A DNA stretch of 64,000 bases. Origin: CAMPJM01 sp964440915. Lineage in GTDB: Bacteria; Bacteroidota; Bacteroidia; Cytophagales; Cyclobacteriaceae. A program made the position numbers and the translations under genes. The stretch is taken from assembly GCA_964440915.1 (NCBI GenBank), contig CAYTTV010000012.1:1-64000 (forward strand), in the 5' to 3' direction. The notes below the pieces were generated by a model, which worked only from the letters and a program-made list of their open reading frames with translations, was not told the DNA's origin and did not search any database. Shown piece by piece: positions 1-8,948 of the stretch (positions within the stretch are counted from its first letter, which is position 1; every line of letters starts with the position of its first letter).

Positions 1-421
1 GAAGGATATCATTATCGGTTACAGTAGCCGTCACTTCAAAATAATTCACCAATTCTTTATTATCACTTTCCTTTTCAAAAGTACTCTTTACTTCTATTTC
101 CTTGATCTTAGCGGCTATTCCTTCATCTACTCCTAATCGCTCTGCTAATACAGCTAAATTCCCTTCCTCTATGAGAGGCTCAAATGGATCTAACAAGGCT
201 TTAACATTAGCCAATACCAAAACCTCTGAGCTGAGTATCATATTGCTTTCATAAGTGGTTTTGGAATTAAAGAAGTAAGCCAGCCCCAAAATAGCACCAA
301 GCAGTATGGAAAGGATTATCGTTTTTGTTCCTCTAGATAAGACATCTATGATCTTTTTTAATAAGTCTTTCAGGTCAATTTCGTCGTCGTTATTTTGAGG
401 AGGAGTGGGATTGTCATTCAT
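1..421 (-). CDS. Wzz/chain-length determinant-like protein (partial, C-terminus outside window)
   Basis: Reading the minus strand from the ATG at 421-419 gives 140 codons that stay open to the window edge, so only the N-terminal part is present. A short acidic, Pro/Asn-rich cytoplasmic tail is followed by a membrane segment at about residues 33-51 and then an extracytoplasmic stretch. This is the layout of the Wzz/tyrosine-kinase-adaptor family, which sets the length of O-antigen or capsule chains in the inner membrane. It is divergent from the flippase at 645, so it probably belongs to the same polysaccharide locus. The family call comes from topology and context. The C-terminal membrane segment that would confirm it is not in the window. 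Confidence 0.7.
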   Translation of the reverse strand, partial: MNDNPTPPQNNDDEIDLKDLLKKIIDVLSRGTKTIILSILLGAILGLAYFFNSKTTYESNMILSSEVLVLANVKALLDPFEPLIEEGNLAVLAERLGVDEGIAAKIKEIEVKSTFEKESDNKELVNYFEVTATVTDNDIL

Positions 422-442
422 GATTAAAAACTAAGTATAAAG

Positions 443-472
443 CAAAGATAAAAATAATAGCAACCAAACAAG
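443..472 (-). promoter_or_regulatory. Bacteroidota-type promoter for the Wzz-like gene
   Basis: On the minus strand, TATCTTTG (450-443) matches the -7 consensus TAnnTTTG. A TTG lies 18 bases upstream (471-469), as expected for the -33 element. The predicted leader to the ATG at 421 is about 15-20 bases. This is consensus matching only. Confidence 0.45.
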
Positions 473-644
473 ATGGGCGACTACGTTTTAGGGTTTTCAA
501 TATTATTGTTTTTATATTTAATTAGGGAAATCGATGTATATGAGAAATTTGCTAGGTTTGTATTTCTTTAGGTTCTCCAGATGTGGATTATCCCTTTTCA
601 AAAAGGAGAATATGTATAAAGACAATTAAGTTAATAATCATGAA

Positions 645-1874
645 ATGATGAGGTTATATTGCAGATACAGCATCATCGTTTATAACTTCAAGAGCAATTT
701 TTTGTATACTTTATCCAACATATTTAAAAGAGGTGCTAATTATGTCTTTTTCTTATTATTAGCAAGAGCCATTTCTGTAGAGGAATTAGGCACGTATTCC
801 GCTTATTTAAACGTAATTAGCTTACTGTTGCTAATTACCAATTTTGGATTTAATGAATATATACTTGTTAATTCGGCCAATAGCAAAATTCTAAAATCCA
901 ATTTATCCCTATTCTTAAGTGTTTCTACCTTTATCTTTCTGATTCTACTGCTAGGTAGTATGTCTGTTACGCCTTTAAATAATCTATTGTTTGGGCTGAT
1001 CTTATTAAAGGTATTTTTAGAAAATGTTATTTCTCTTATTCTGCTTTCCTTTTATCAAGTTTCTGATACTTTGACAACTTTGTCTATCTATAATTTTATT
1101 TCATCAGCAATCATAATATTGCTTTCCCTTTTAATGTATGAGGGAGGTGCTGATTTAAATAGTTTCTTAAAAGTCATTATTATTATACATCTAATAGTAA
1201 TAGTTTGGAATTTGTTTAAAATAAAACCTCCTATTTTTTCAATAAGTTTTATAATTAGATCTTTAACGGCAAAGCTACCAGATTTAAAATATTATGGATT
1301 ATCCATTATTACCATCCCACTCTATATGATGATCCCAAATGTAAGCGCATCTTTAATATTAGGAAATACTGAGCTAGCTATTTATCAAGTTGCATTTTCC
1401 ATATCAAATGTGATCCTGTTAATATCCACTTCGTATATTCAATCAGCATATCCAGCTTTTCTTAAAGACCCAAAATCGTTTTCTCAATTAAGTGCGAATT
1501 TATTAGAGAAAGTTATAGTATTCAATCTCGGACTAATTATTCTATTTATTTATTGGGGAAAATCGCTACTAATGGTATTGTTTCAAAAAGAAATTTATGT
1601 GGATTCAATCTACCCTCTCATAGGATTACTCTTTGCAAACTCGTTGCAAAGCCTTTCTTCAATATTTGCGATTGCAATGGTATTGAATAAAGAACAGAAA
1701 ACTAAAACAAAATTTCATGTAGAGTTTATTGTCATTTCAATCATATCAAGTTGTTTATTAGTTTATTATTTTAGGATTTGGGGAGTAGTTATTACTTACT
1801 GTATAATATACTCATATACCTTTATTCGATATTATTTTAGATCAAAAAAAATTAAGTTTATAAACTATAATTAG
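645..1874 (+). CDS. Wzx-type polysaccharide flippase (oligosaccharide translocase)
   Basis: This 409-residue protein is almost wholly hydrophobic, with about 12 predicted membrane helices and the MOP/MATE-like polysaccharide transporter start (a basic helix near 'FKRGANYVFFLLLARAIS' followed by 'ELGTYSAYLN'). Such proteins flip undecaprenyl-linked repeat units across the inner membrane. It is the first gene of a plus-strand polysaccharide operon and is followed after 6 bases by a pyruvyl transferase. Codon use is very AT-rich, as in the rest of the locus. The start could be one of two adjacent ATGs (645 or 648). The flippase role is family knowledge; the sugar carried cannot be read from the sequence. 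Confidence 0.85.
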   Translation: MMRLYCRYSIIVYNFKSNFLYTLSNIFKRGANYVFFLLLARAISVEELGTYSAYLNVISLLLLITNFGFNEYILVNSANSKILKSNLSLFLSVSTFIFLILLLGSMSVTPLNNLLFGLILLKVFLENVISLILLSFYQVSDTLTTLSIYNFISSAIIILLSLLMYEGGADLNSFLKVIIIIHLIVIVWNLFKIKPPIFSISFIIRSLTAKLPDLKYYGLSIITIPLYMMIPNVSASLILGNTELAIYQVAFSISNVILLISTSYIQSAYPAFLKDPKSFSQLSANLLEKVIVFNLGLIILFIYWGKSLLMVLFQKEIYVDSIYPLIGLLFANSLQSLSSIFAIAMVLNKEQKTKTKFHVEFIVISIISSCLLVYYFRIWGVVITYCIIYSYTFIRYYFRSKKIKFINYN

Positions 1875-1880
1875 AATTGT

Positions 1881-3056
1881 ATGCGGATATTATTAGAAGG
1901 AGTGTCCTTATTTAGTGATAATAGAGGAGTAAATGCATTAGGATTAGGCGCAGTGAATGTATTAGTAGAAAAATATAATATATCAGAAATTGAAATATTA
2001 GCTAAGGGAAAAGAAAGACGAGTATTAACCGAAGAAATAAAGGTTTCAGGGGATAGAAGAGTAATTGTTAACGTTAATTATTTTGTTAAAAAAGATTTTA
2101 TACGTGCACTTGCTGAGTCAACACTTAGAAAAATTGTCAATTATCCTCCAAAATCTAATTTATCGAAATTGTTTTATGGAGTAGACTTAGTATTTAATGT
2201 TAATGAAGGTGATAGCTTTAGCGATATTTATGGTATAAAAAGAATAATATATCATGCTATAGATTCATGGTTAGCTCTAGGTTGGAACAAACCAATTATA
2301 TTTTTACCACAAACTATAGGTCCATTTCATTCAATAGTTGGTAGATATATTGCAAAAAGCATATTGAAAAAAGTAAGACAGGTATATGTAAGAGATGATA
2401 AAGCTAACAGGTTCCTAGATAAAATAAATGTAGCGTTCAAAATTAATATTGATATGGCCGTATTCATGGAAGTTACTCCTATTATGAATTATGAGTTACC
2501 AAAAAATTTTGTGGGCTTTAACATCAATGGTTTAATGTATTTTAATAGATATAAATCTATGAAAGATAAGTATTTACGGTATCGAGAACTTGTGCACAAA
2601 ATAATAAATTTTTTCCTGAGTAAGAATATCAACATCCTATTAATCCCTCATACATACAATGTTGACAATCCTAATGAAGAAGATGACCTTGAAGCCATTA
2701 AAGAGATTTATAGCAATAGTAGCAATGAAGATAAAATGTATCTTAATATTGTTTCTAAAGATTATAACGCACAAGAAATTAAATATATAATTTCAAAATC
2801 TGATTTTTTTATAGGTTCAAGAATGCATTCATGTATTGCAGCTTTATCTTCCAATGTTCCAAGTATTGGGCTTGCATACAGCTATAAGTTTGAAGGTACT
2901 TTCTCTATGTTTAATATGGAAGAAACTGTAATTAACACAGCTGATATACAGATAGAAGATATAGAACAAATTTTAGATAAAATAAAAATTAATTACAGCA
3001 ACAGGGATCAATTAAAAGAGAAATTAATTAAAAACACTTTCTCCTTTAATTGGTAA
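1881..3056 (+). CDS. polysaccharide pyruvyl transferase family protein
   Basis: The 391-residue protein has the two-lobed layout of the CsaB/WcaK family. The N-terminal part has a glycine-rich loop ('NALGLGAVNVLV') and the C-terminal part carries the characteristic 'GSRMHSCIAALSSNVPSIGLAY' region with its 'RMHS' motif. Members transfer pyruvate from PEP to a sugar hydroxyl pair, forming a ketal, and some act as glycosyltransferase-like enzymes. It sits between the flippase and an FrhB-like protein, a pairing often seen in exopolysaccharide loci. The substrate is unknown. Confidence 0.85.
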   Translation: MRILLEGVSLFSDNRGVNALGLGAVNVLVEKYNISEIEILAKGKERRVLTEEIKVSGDRRVIVNVNYFVKKDFIRALAESTLRKIVNYPPKSNLSKLFYGVDLVFNVNEGDSFSDIYGIKRIIYHAIDSWLALGWNKPIIFLPQTIGPFHSIVGRYIAKSILKKVRQVYVRDDKANRFLDKINVAFKINIDMAVFMEVTPIMNYELPKNFVGFNINGLMYFNRYKSMKDKYLRYRELVHKIINFFLSKNINILLIPHTYNVDNPNEEDDLEAIKEIYSNSSNEDKMYLNIVSKDYNAQEIKYIISKSDFFIGSRMHSCIAALSSNVPSIGLAYSYKFEGTFSMFNMEETVINTADIQIEDIEQILDKIKINYSNRDQLKEKLIKNTFSFNW

Positions 3057-3070
3057 TATGGCAAATTTCT

Positions 3071-4261
3071 ATGATTGATTGGGTAGTAAAGAAGAATTTA
3101 TGTACAGGATGTGGCCTCTGTGCAAGTTTATTTAAAAAGAAGGTATCATTAGATTATTCTAGTGATGGGTTCATTAGGCCTATTCAGCTAAGTGCCTTAA
3201 ATAAGGATGAAGAAAATTTATTTAAAAGAACTTGTCCAGGAATATATGTTCAACAAGAACCTGCTAGTAATTATGATGTTATTTGGGGGCCAATAAAAGA
3301 CATAAGTTCTGGATTTTCTGTTGATGAGTCATTGAGATATAAAGGTTCTTCTGGAGGGGCCCTTAGTGCTTTTCTATACTTTCTCATTAAAGAGAAAATA
3401 GTTGACTATGTTTTACATACTGGCGCTTCAACAATTAATGTTATTCATTGTGACACTACGATTAGTTTAAGTAAAGAAGATATTTTAGATAAGGCTGGGT
3501 CTAGATACGCCCCATCTTCCCCCCTAAAGGAAATAATTAAACACTTAGATCAAGAACAAAAATTTGCCATTGTAGGCAAACCATGTGATATTGTAGGTGT
3601 AAGAAATCTAATTAGAGAAAATCCCAAATATGAGAATAAAATAAAGGTCCTAATTTCTTTCATGTGTGCAGGAGTCCCAAGTATAACAGGGACAGAGGAA
3701 GTAATAAGTGAGCTGAATGTAGAATCCTCCCAAATTAAATCACTTAGATATCGGGGGGAAGGTTGGCCCGGGTATTTCAAAATTGTTGATTTTGAGAAAA
3801 AAGAATATAAAATGACCTATAACGAGTCTTGGGGGAAAATTCTGAATAAACATTTACAATTTAGATGTAAAATATGCCCGGATGGAACTGGAGAGTTCGC
3901 TGATATTGTATTTGCAGATTCTTGGGAAGAGAGTAGCAATGGGTTCCCTTCCTTTGAAGAAAGACCTGGGTTGAGTCTAATAATTTCCAGAACTTCTTTA
4001 GGTGAAAACATGATTAAAGATGCGATAAGTAAAAATTTCATAAAAACCAACAGCAAAAGATTTAGCTCTTCCGATCTTGAAAAAATACAACCTTATCAAT
4101 TCGAAAGAAAGGGTGCGATCCTTCCTAGATTAGCAGCAATGGTCTTAGTGGGGAAGCCTATCCCTAATTATAACTGGCGAATTCTTTATAATTCTACAAA
4201 AAGGCTGAGTGTTATAAGAATATTTAGGAACTTTTTAGGAATGCTTAAAAGGTTGTTATAA
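3071..4261 (+). CDS. coenzyme F420 hydrogenase/dehydrogenase beta subunit (FrhB)-like Fe-S protein
   Basis: The protein opens with a ferredoxin-type cluster motif (CTGCGLC, at about residues 10-16), then 'GSSGGALSAF', a 'GKPCDIVG' motif and a second cysteine pair ('CKICPDG'). These are hallmarks of the FrhB N- and C-terminal domains. Polysaccharide-locus members are thought to use flavin/Fe-S chemistry on sugars or in partnership with pyruvyl transferases; the exact reaction is not established. A TTG at 3050 would overlap the previous gene by 7 bases, but the ATG at 3071 directly precedes the conserved 'IDWVVKKNLCTGC' and is preferred. Its stop overlaps the next start (TAATG). Confidence 0.82.
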   Translation: MIDWVVKKNLCTGCGLCASLFKKKVSLDYSSDGFIRPIQLSALNKDEENLFKRTCPGIYVQQEPASNYDVIWGPIKDISSGFSVDESLRYKGSSGGALSAFLYFLIKEKIVDYVLHTGASTINVIHCDTTISLSKEDILDKAGSRYAPSSPLKEIIKHLDQEQKFAIVGKPCDIVGVRNLIRENPKYENKIKVLISFMCAGVPSITGTEEVISELNVESSQIKSLRYRGEGWPGYFKIVDFEKKEYKMTYNESWGKILNKHLQFRCKICPDGTGEFADIVFADSWEESSNGFPSFEERPGLSLIISRTSLGENMIKDAISKNFIKTNSKRFSSSDLEKIQPYQFERKGAILPRLAAMVLVGKPIPNYNWRILYNSTKRLSVIRIFRNFLGMLKRLL

Positions 4262-5277
4262 TGGAAAAGGTTTACATCATAATTGTTAATTATAAAAATC
4301 ATTTAGATACAATAGAATGTTTGGAAAGTTGTCTAAAAAGCCAGTATACAAACTTTCAAATTATCGTTGTTGATAACTCCCCAACTAATTCTTCCATTGA
4401 TTTTATTAGTAATTGGATAAGAAATAAATATTATACATTAGGATCCGATTTAGGTCTTTTATCAAAGGAACTTGTTTCGTTTGAAGTTCTTTCTGAAGAA
4501 AAATTAGATAAAAATTATGAAGAAAAATCAAAAAGAATCTTACTAATTAAAGCTAGTGAGAATAGAGGGTTTGGAGCTGCCAACAACATCGCTATAAAAC
4601 TCATAGTCTCTAGAATTAACAAAGGATATATTTGGCTTTTAAATAATGATACGGTTATAGAAAAGGAAACTTTGAACTCTTTGATTAATAGTTTTAATGA
4701 TTCTAAAAATAAAATTGGGCTTTTAGGTTGTACTTTATTGTATTATTCTGATCCAGATAGAGTTCAAGGAATTGGAGGATCTTATAATTCATGGATGGGA
4801 ATGACCAAACATATAGGGGAGGGGATTTCATATAATAGATTAAAAGAAAAGCATATTGAGTTACAAAATAAAATTGATTACGTTATAGGCGCATCTATAT
4901 TTACAAATATTCAATTCGTAAAAGACGTGGGGCTATTATGTGAAGATTATTTTTTATACTTTGAGGAACTAGACTGGCAAAAAAGAGGCGAGAAATTTGG
5001 CTATAAAGCTTCGACTTGCTTGGCTAAAGTATACCATAAAGAAGGAAGATCAATCAATAATGAAATGGCTTATGAAAAAGGGAAAACCAAATTAGCAGAT
5101 TTTTATTCAATCAGAAATAGATTTTTATTTACCAGAAAGTTTTATAGAAAAAAAATTCCTTTTATTTACTTTTCTACTTTTTTAATTATAATAAACAGAA
5201 TAATTAGGAAACAATATGACCGTATTCCCTTAATTATGAATGCAATATTTAACCACAAGGACATAAGATATAAGTAA
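4261..5277 (+). CDS. glycosyltransferase family 2
   Basis: This 338-residue GT-A fold protein begins 'VYIIIVNYKNHLDTIECLESC', the nucleotide-sugar-binding start of GT2 enzymes. It has 'NRGFGAANN' and the metal-binding 'NNDT' in the middle (about residue 140), and the acceptor-side 'FEELDWQKRGEKFGYK' (about 235-250). It resembles rhamnosyl/galactofuranosyl-type GT2s with the 'E(E/D)xDW' motif. The start overlaps the stop of the FrhB-like gene by one base, so the two are probably translationally coupled. Donor and acceptor are unknown. Confidence 0.88.
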   Translation: MEKVYIIIVNYKNHLDTIECLESCLKSQYTNFQIIVVDNSPTNSSIDFISNWIRNKYYTLGSDLGLLSKELVSFEVLSEEKLDKNYEEKSKRILLIKASENRGFGAANNIAIKLIVSRINKGYIWLLNNDTVIEKETLNSLINSFNDSKNKIGLLGCTLLYYSDPDRVQGIGGSYNSWMGMTKHIGEGISYNRLKEKHIELQNKIDYVIGASIFTNIQFVKDVGLLCEDYFLYFEELDWQKRGEKFGYKASTCLAKVYHKEGRSINNEMAYEKGKTKLADFYSIRNRFLFTRKFYRKKIPFIYFSTFLIIINRIIRKQYDRIPLIMNAIFNHKDIRYK

Positions 5278-5411
5278 GATCCCTAAAATGTATTGCGTTA
5301 AGAGAGCATTCCGAAATTGACATTGTTGAAAATATCATAAGGAGAACGAAACGTAACTGGAGATGTGTGATATTAGCAAGATATTTACGTACAGATTAAT
5401 TCAATATAATA
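5278..5411 (+). other. spacer within the polysaccharide operon with a short unexplained open stretch
   Basis: This 134-base spacer is long for an otherwise tightly packed operon. The frame read from 5283 is open to a TAA at 5397-5399 and has no ATG. Its translation is rich in charged residues and does not match any family I recognise. It could be a relic of a lost gene or chance. Confidence 0.25.
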
Positions 5412-6653
5412 ATGTCAACAACAGATCTAAGAAATAATAAAGCGTCATTATTATTACAATTGTGGTTGTTATTTTTTTTTATTACTACTATTGTTATCTT
5501 TCCCACAATAAAAGGTACTACTCCTGCTTTTATTTTATCTTTCCTTTCTCTTCCGCTTTCCTTAATTATTTCCAGATATCTTTCAATAAGACTAATTCAA
5601 AGGTTATTTATTACAGCCATTTTTATATTAGTCTGGTTTCTTTTTTCCCAATTGTTAATTTTTGTTTTTTCGAACTATTTAGACGTAAACCCTCAAGTCA
5701 TATTCGTGAGTGAGCAAGACAGTCTCCTTTTTAGAAGTAGCTTTTTTACTCAATTTCTATACCTTTTTGCTAGTTTAATTATATTTTTTTACGTATCAAT
5801 TTTCTATAAAGCGGAAAAGCATGATAAATTTATTTATTATGGAGCAATTATAGTAGTAGTCTATGGTTTCTATGAATTGTCTTATTTTTGGTATACAGGA
5901 TATTTTGGGGATTTTTTATCAAATAGAACCTTTGGAGATGGAGAATCAGGAAGTCTTTTGCAAATCTTCTCAATAGGATCTTTTACTACTCAACGCTTCA
6001 AAAGCCTCACAGGAGAACCATCTATGTATGTGTTTTCATTATTTCCCGTATGTGTTTATGCATATTATCAAGGGAGAATTAAAACTGCATATCTTATTTT
6101 AGCTTCATTATTATTTACTTTTTCTACTTCGTTGCTTATCGGAATGGCAATTCTATATTTAGAAAGACTTAAAAATAGGGGTTTTAGAGATCACTTTGTC
6201 CTATTTTCAAGTTTAGGCTTTATAGTTGCCCTCATCTTGTTCTCGCAGAATTTAACTATAATTTTCGATGAGTTAATTATACAAAAAGTCACGAGTGCTA
6301 ACCTGTCAGGTATTCAACGAATTAGTAATTTTACCAATCACATGGAGTATTTCCGGGAATTTCCATTATTATTAAAGTTATTTGGACTGGGTTTTGGGTA
6401 TGTTCGATCTACAGATTTTTTTTCAACCTTACTTATAAATGTCGGGATTTTAGGATTTTTATTTTATTCTGCAATTTTCCTTTTCCCAATATTAAAACTA
6501 GGTCGATCTAAAAAGGAAAAAGCGTTAAAAGTAATCCTTCTCTTCATATATTTAGTCTCAATAATTTCTGTTCCGGAATTCTCCTATCCCTCTGTTTGGT
6601 TATTTTTAGGAATCTCGTATAATCTGATACAGCATGAAAACAATTTACATTAA
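5412..6653 (+). CDS. O-antigen polymerase (Wzy)-like membrane protein
   Basis: 413 residues with about 10-12 hydrophobic helices. A loop in the middle ('FKSLTGEPSMYVFSLFPVCVYAYYQG', about residues 196-221) contains the 'TGEPS' motif common to Wzy-type polymerases. Such proteins join lipid-linked repeat units on the periplasmic side of the inner membrane. The 3' end overlaps the next glycosyltransferase gene by 20 bases. Sequence conservation in Wzy proteins is low, so the call rests on topology, the motif and the operon. A ligase role is possible, because a second polymerase/ligase-like protein lies at 7686. Confidence 0.7.
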   Translation: MSTTDLRNNKASLLLQLWLLFFFITTIVIFPTIKGTTPAFILSFLSLPLSLIISRYLSIRLIQRLFITAIFILVWFLFSQLLIFVFSNYLDVNPQVIFVSEQDSLLFRSSFFTQFLYLFASLIIFFYVSIFYKAEKHDKFIYYGAIIVVVYGFYELSYFWYTGYFGDFLSNRTFGDGESGSLLQIFSIGSFTTQRFKSLTGEPSMYVFSLFPVCVYAYYQGRIKTAYLILASLLFTFSTSLLIGMAILYLERLKNRGFRDHFVLFSSLGFIVALILFSQNLTIIFDELIIQKVTSANLSGIQRISNFTNHMEYFREFPLLLKLFGLGFGYVRSTDFFSTLLINVGILGFLFYSAIFLFPILKLGRSKKEKALKVILLFIYLVSIISVPEFSYPSVWLFLGISYNLIQHENNLH

Positions 6654-7689
6654 TGGAAGGTTCTTAAGTCAAAAAATTTCTGGGGTTCAAAGATTTGCCT
6701 CTGAAATTATAAAAGAATTAATATTATTAAAGAAAAATTATTCGATTGTTATCCTAATACCTAGGAATTGCAAAACAGAAACTTTTTTTGATATTAAACT
6801 TAAAAAAATTGGCTGGAATATAAGCCACATATGGGAACAGGTAGATTTGCCATTATTCCTAAGTAATAAGAACAATGCTATTCTCCTTAATTTAACTAAT
6901 ACAGCCCCTCTTTTTTATAATAACAACATTGTTACTATTCATGATCTTGCATTTCTTGTCAATCCAAAATGGTTCTCATTCTTATTTAGAACTTTCTATA
7001 AGTTTTTGATTCCAAAAATTACTAAAAAAGCACGTCATATTATCACTGTTACAAACACAATGAAAGATGAGCTTGTTGAATATTTAACTATTCAACCACA
7101 GAAAATAAGTGTTGTAAACAATGCGGTTTCAACTAATTTTTATCTGGAATTAAATTGTAAAAAGTATAGTCCGAATAATTATGCATTAACAGTTTCCTCC
7201 ATTGACCCTAGAAAAAATATAAAATTATTAATTCAAGGATTTCTTGCAGCTAATTTTTCTGATTTAAAACTCTATATCATTGGCGATAAAAACACAAATT
7301 TTAATTTTGAAAATGACATTGATTATTCTTCTAAAATTATATTCTTAGGTCGGGTGAGTGATGAAGAGCTAGTTCATTATTACTCTCATGCAAAATTTTT
7401 TGTCTATTTATCGATATATGAAGGCTTTGGCATTCCGAACATTGAAGCAATGAAGATGAGGGTTCCTGTACTAACTTCAAATCTTCCAGTGATGAAAGAA
7501 GTTTGTAGAAATGCAGCTATTTATGCTAATCCATTAAATGTTATTGATATTAAGGAAAAAATGCAACTTTTAAATTACGATGAAAGCCTTAGAAATACTT
7601 TAATTGAAAACGGCATCAAAAATATAAATGATTACTCTTGGCATAAATCAGCAAAAAAATTACAAAATATAATTGAAAAAATTCAATGA
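6634..7689 (+). CDS. glycosyltransferase family 4
   Basis: 351-residue GT-B protein. The start 'YINGRFLSQKISGVQRFASEI' is typical of WbpX/mannosyltransferase-like GT4s, and the C-terminal domain has the 'EGFGIPNIEAMKMRVPVLTSN' EX7E donor-binding motif (about residues 265-290). It should add a sugar to the growing lipid-linked repeat unit at the cytoplasmic face. It overlaps the genes on both sides (20 bases upstream, ATGA downstream), indicating translational coupling. Confidence 0.88.
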   Translation: MKTIYINGRFLSQKISGVQRFASEIIKELILLKKNYSIVILIPRNCKTETFFDIKLKKIGWNISHIWEQVDLPLFLSNKNNAILLNLTNTAPLFYNNNIVTIHDLAFLVNPKWFSFLFRTFYKFLIPKITKKARHIITVTNTMKDELVEYLTIQPQKISVVNNAVSTNFYLELNCKKYSPNNYALTVSSIDPRKNIKLLIQGFLAANFSDLKLYIIGDKNTNFNFENDIDYSSKIIFLGRVSDEELVHYYSHAKFFVYLSIYEGFGIPNIEAMKMRVPVLTSNLPVMKEVCRNAAIYANPLNVIDIKEKMQLLNYDESLRNTLIENGIKNINDYSWHKSAKKLQNIIEKIQ

Positions 7690-8948
7690 AGTATATCTTA
7701 CATAGAAGCTATATCTTAAAAAACATATTATTCTATTCATCCTGTTTAATAGCTTGTATGCCCTTGCTTCACCCTAAAATACAAGTTGTTTCTTTTATTA
7801 TATTAGGAATTGCAGCAATTATCGATCGAACAATTAACAAAGATAATCATGCCAAAACAATTAGCTTGAAAGTGCTAGTTATACTGCCCATTGGATTTTA
7901 TTTATTATTGATTAGTAGTATAATATATAGCAGTCATATTCGAGAGAGCCTATTTTTTATGGAAAAGAGTGTATCATTTATTTCTGTTCCTTTAATACTA
8001 TTTATTAGTAGATCTCAATTTCGTAAAAAGCAGGTAACAATATTATTAGCTATATTCATTCTTTCATGTTCCATTTTGAGTTTATTTATGCTATATAAAA
8101 TTTCTCTATATATAGCACATTTAAATACACATGATATTACTATAATTCAAGCCGTAACAAACATTCGAAATCATTTTGCTGATGTATCAGGAACTCATCC
8201 AACGTACTTATCAACATATTTCTTATTTTCCTGCTTGATTCTTTCTCTATTTATACTATCCCCTAGTTTCAGTAAAAAATCAAAAATTCTATTCATACCA
8301 AGCTATCTTATCTTGCTCTTCATTTCTATTTTATTAGCAGCAAGAATGCCTCTTTTTTCATTTTCCTTTATTCAGATATTAATATTATTTTTTACCGATT
8401 CTCTTTCGGTTAAGATAAAAATTGCAGCTATTTTATTCATAGCTTTTATATTAATCATGGGTTCGATTTACGTTCCCACTTTTAATCAAAGGTTGAAAGA
8501 AGTATTTTCGACTGAGTTAAAGCCTCCAGTTAATGTTCATTACAATTCAACAAATTTAAGAGTAGGGATTACAATGTGCTCAATTGAAATAATAAAAAAC
8601 AACTGGCTTTTTGGAGTTGGAATTGGCGATTCTCAGTATGAACTAAATAAATGCCTATACAAATTTAACACTACAGCATATGAAAAAATGGATTATAACC
8701 CACATAATCAATATTTATCCATATGGTTGAGTAGTGGAATTATAAGCCTGATAGTATTCTTAATATTTATGGGCACTTTATTTAAATTTGCGCATAAAAC
8801 TAAAAATTCATTTTTATTAATCTTATTATTACTAGTTAGCTTAAACATGGTCACTGAAGATTTTCTTTTCCGACAAGCTGGAATACTATTTTTTATGTTT
8901 TTCTATTTTGTGTTTTGCAAATCTTTACAAAGAAACAATTTCCAATGA
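7686..8948 (+). CDS. O-antigen ligase/polymerase family membrane protein (PF04932-like)
   Basis: 420 residues with about 12 hydrophobic helices. Near residue 300-340 it carries 'NNWLFGVGIGDSQYELN' and then 'NPHNQYLSIWLSSGIISL', the 'G.G' and 'PHNxYL' signature of the Wzy_C/WaaL family. WaaL-type enzymes transfer finished polysaccharide to lipid A core; polymerases of this fold also exist. With the Wzy-like gene at 5412, one is probably the polymerase and the other the ligase. The start overlaps the preceding stop by 4 bases (ATGA). Confidence 0.8.
   Translation: MKYILHRSYILKNILFYSSCLIACMPLLHPKIQVVSFIILGIAAIIDRTINKDNHAKTISLKVLVILPIGFYLLLISSIIYSSHIRESLFFMEKSVSFISVPLILFISRSQFRKKQVTILLAIFILSCSILSLFMLYKISLYIAHLNTHDITIIQAVTNIRNHFADVSGTHPTYLSTYFLFSCLILSLFILSPSFSKKSKILFIPSYLILLFISILLAARMPLFSFSFIQILILFFTDSLSVKIKIAAILFIAFILIMGSIYVPTFNQRLKEVFSTELKPPVNVHYNSTNLRVGITMCSIEIIKNNWLFGVGIGDSQYELNKCLYKFNTTAYEKMDYNPHNQYLSIWLSSGIISLIVFLIFMGTLFKFAHKTKNSFLLILLLLVSLNMVTEDFLFRQAGILFFMFFYFVFCKSLQRNNFQ

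Noticed and set aside
5286..5399. Transposase or retroelement fragment between GT2 and the Wzy-like gene
   Set aside because: No diagnostic motif could be identified; kept only as an unexplained open stretch.
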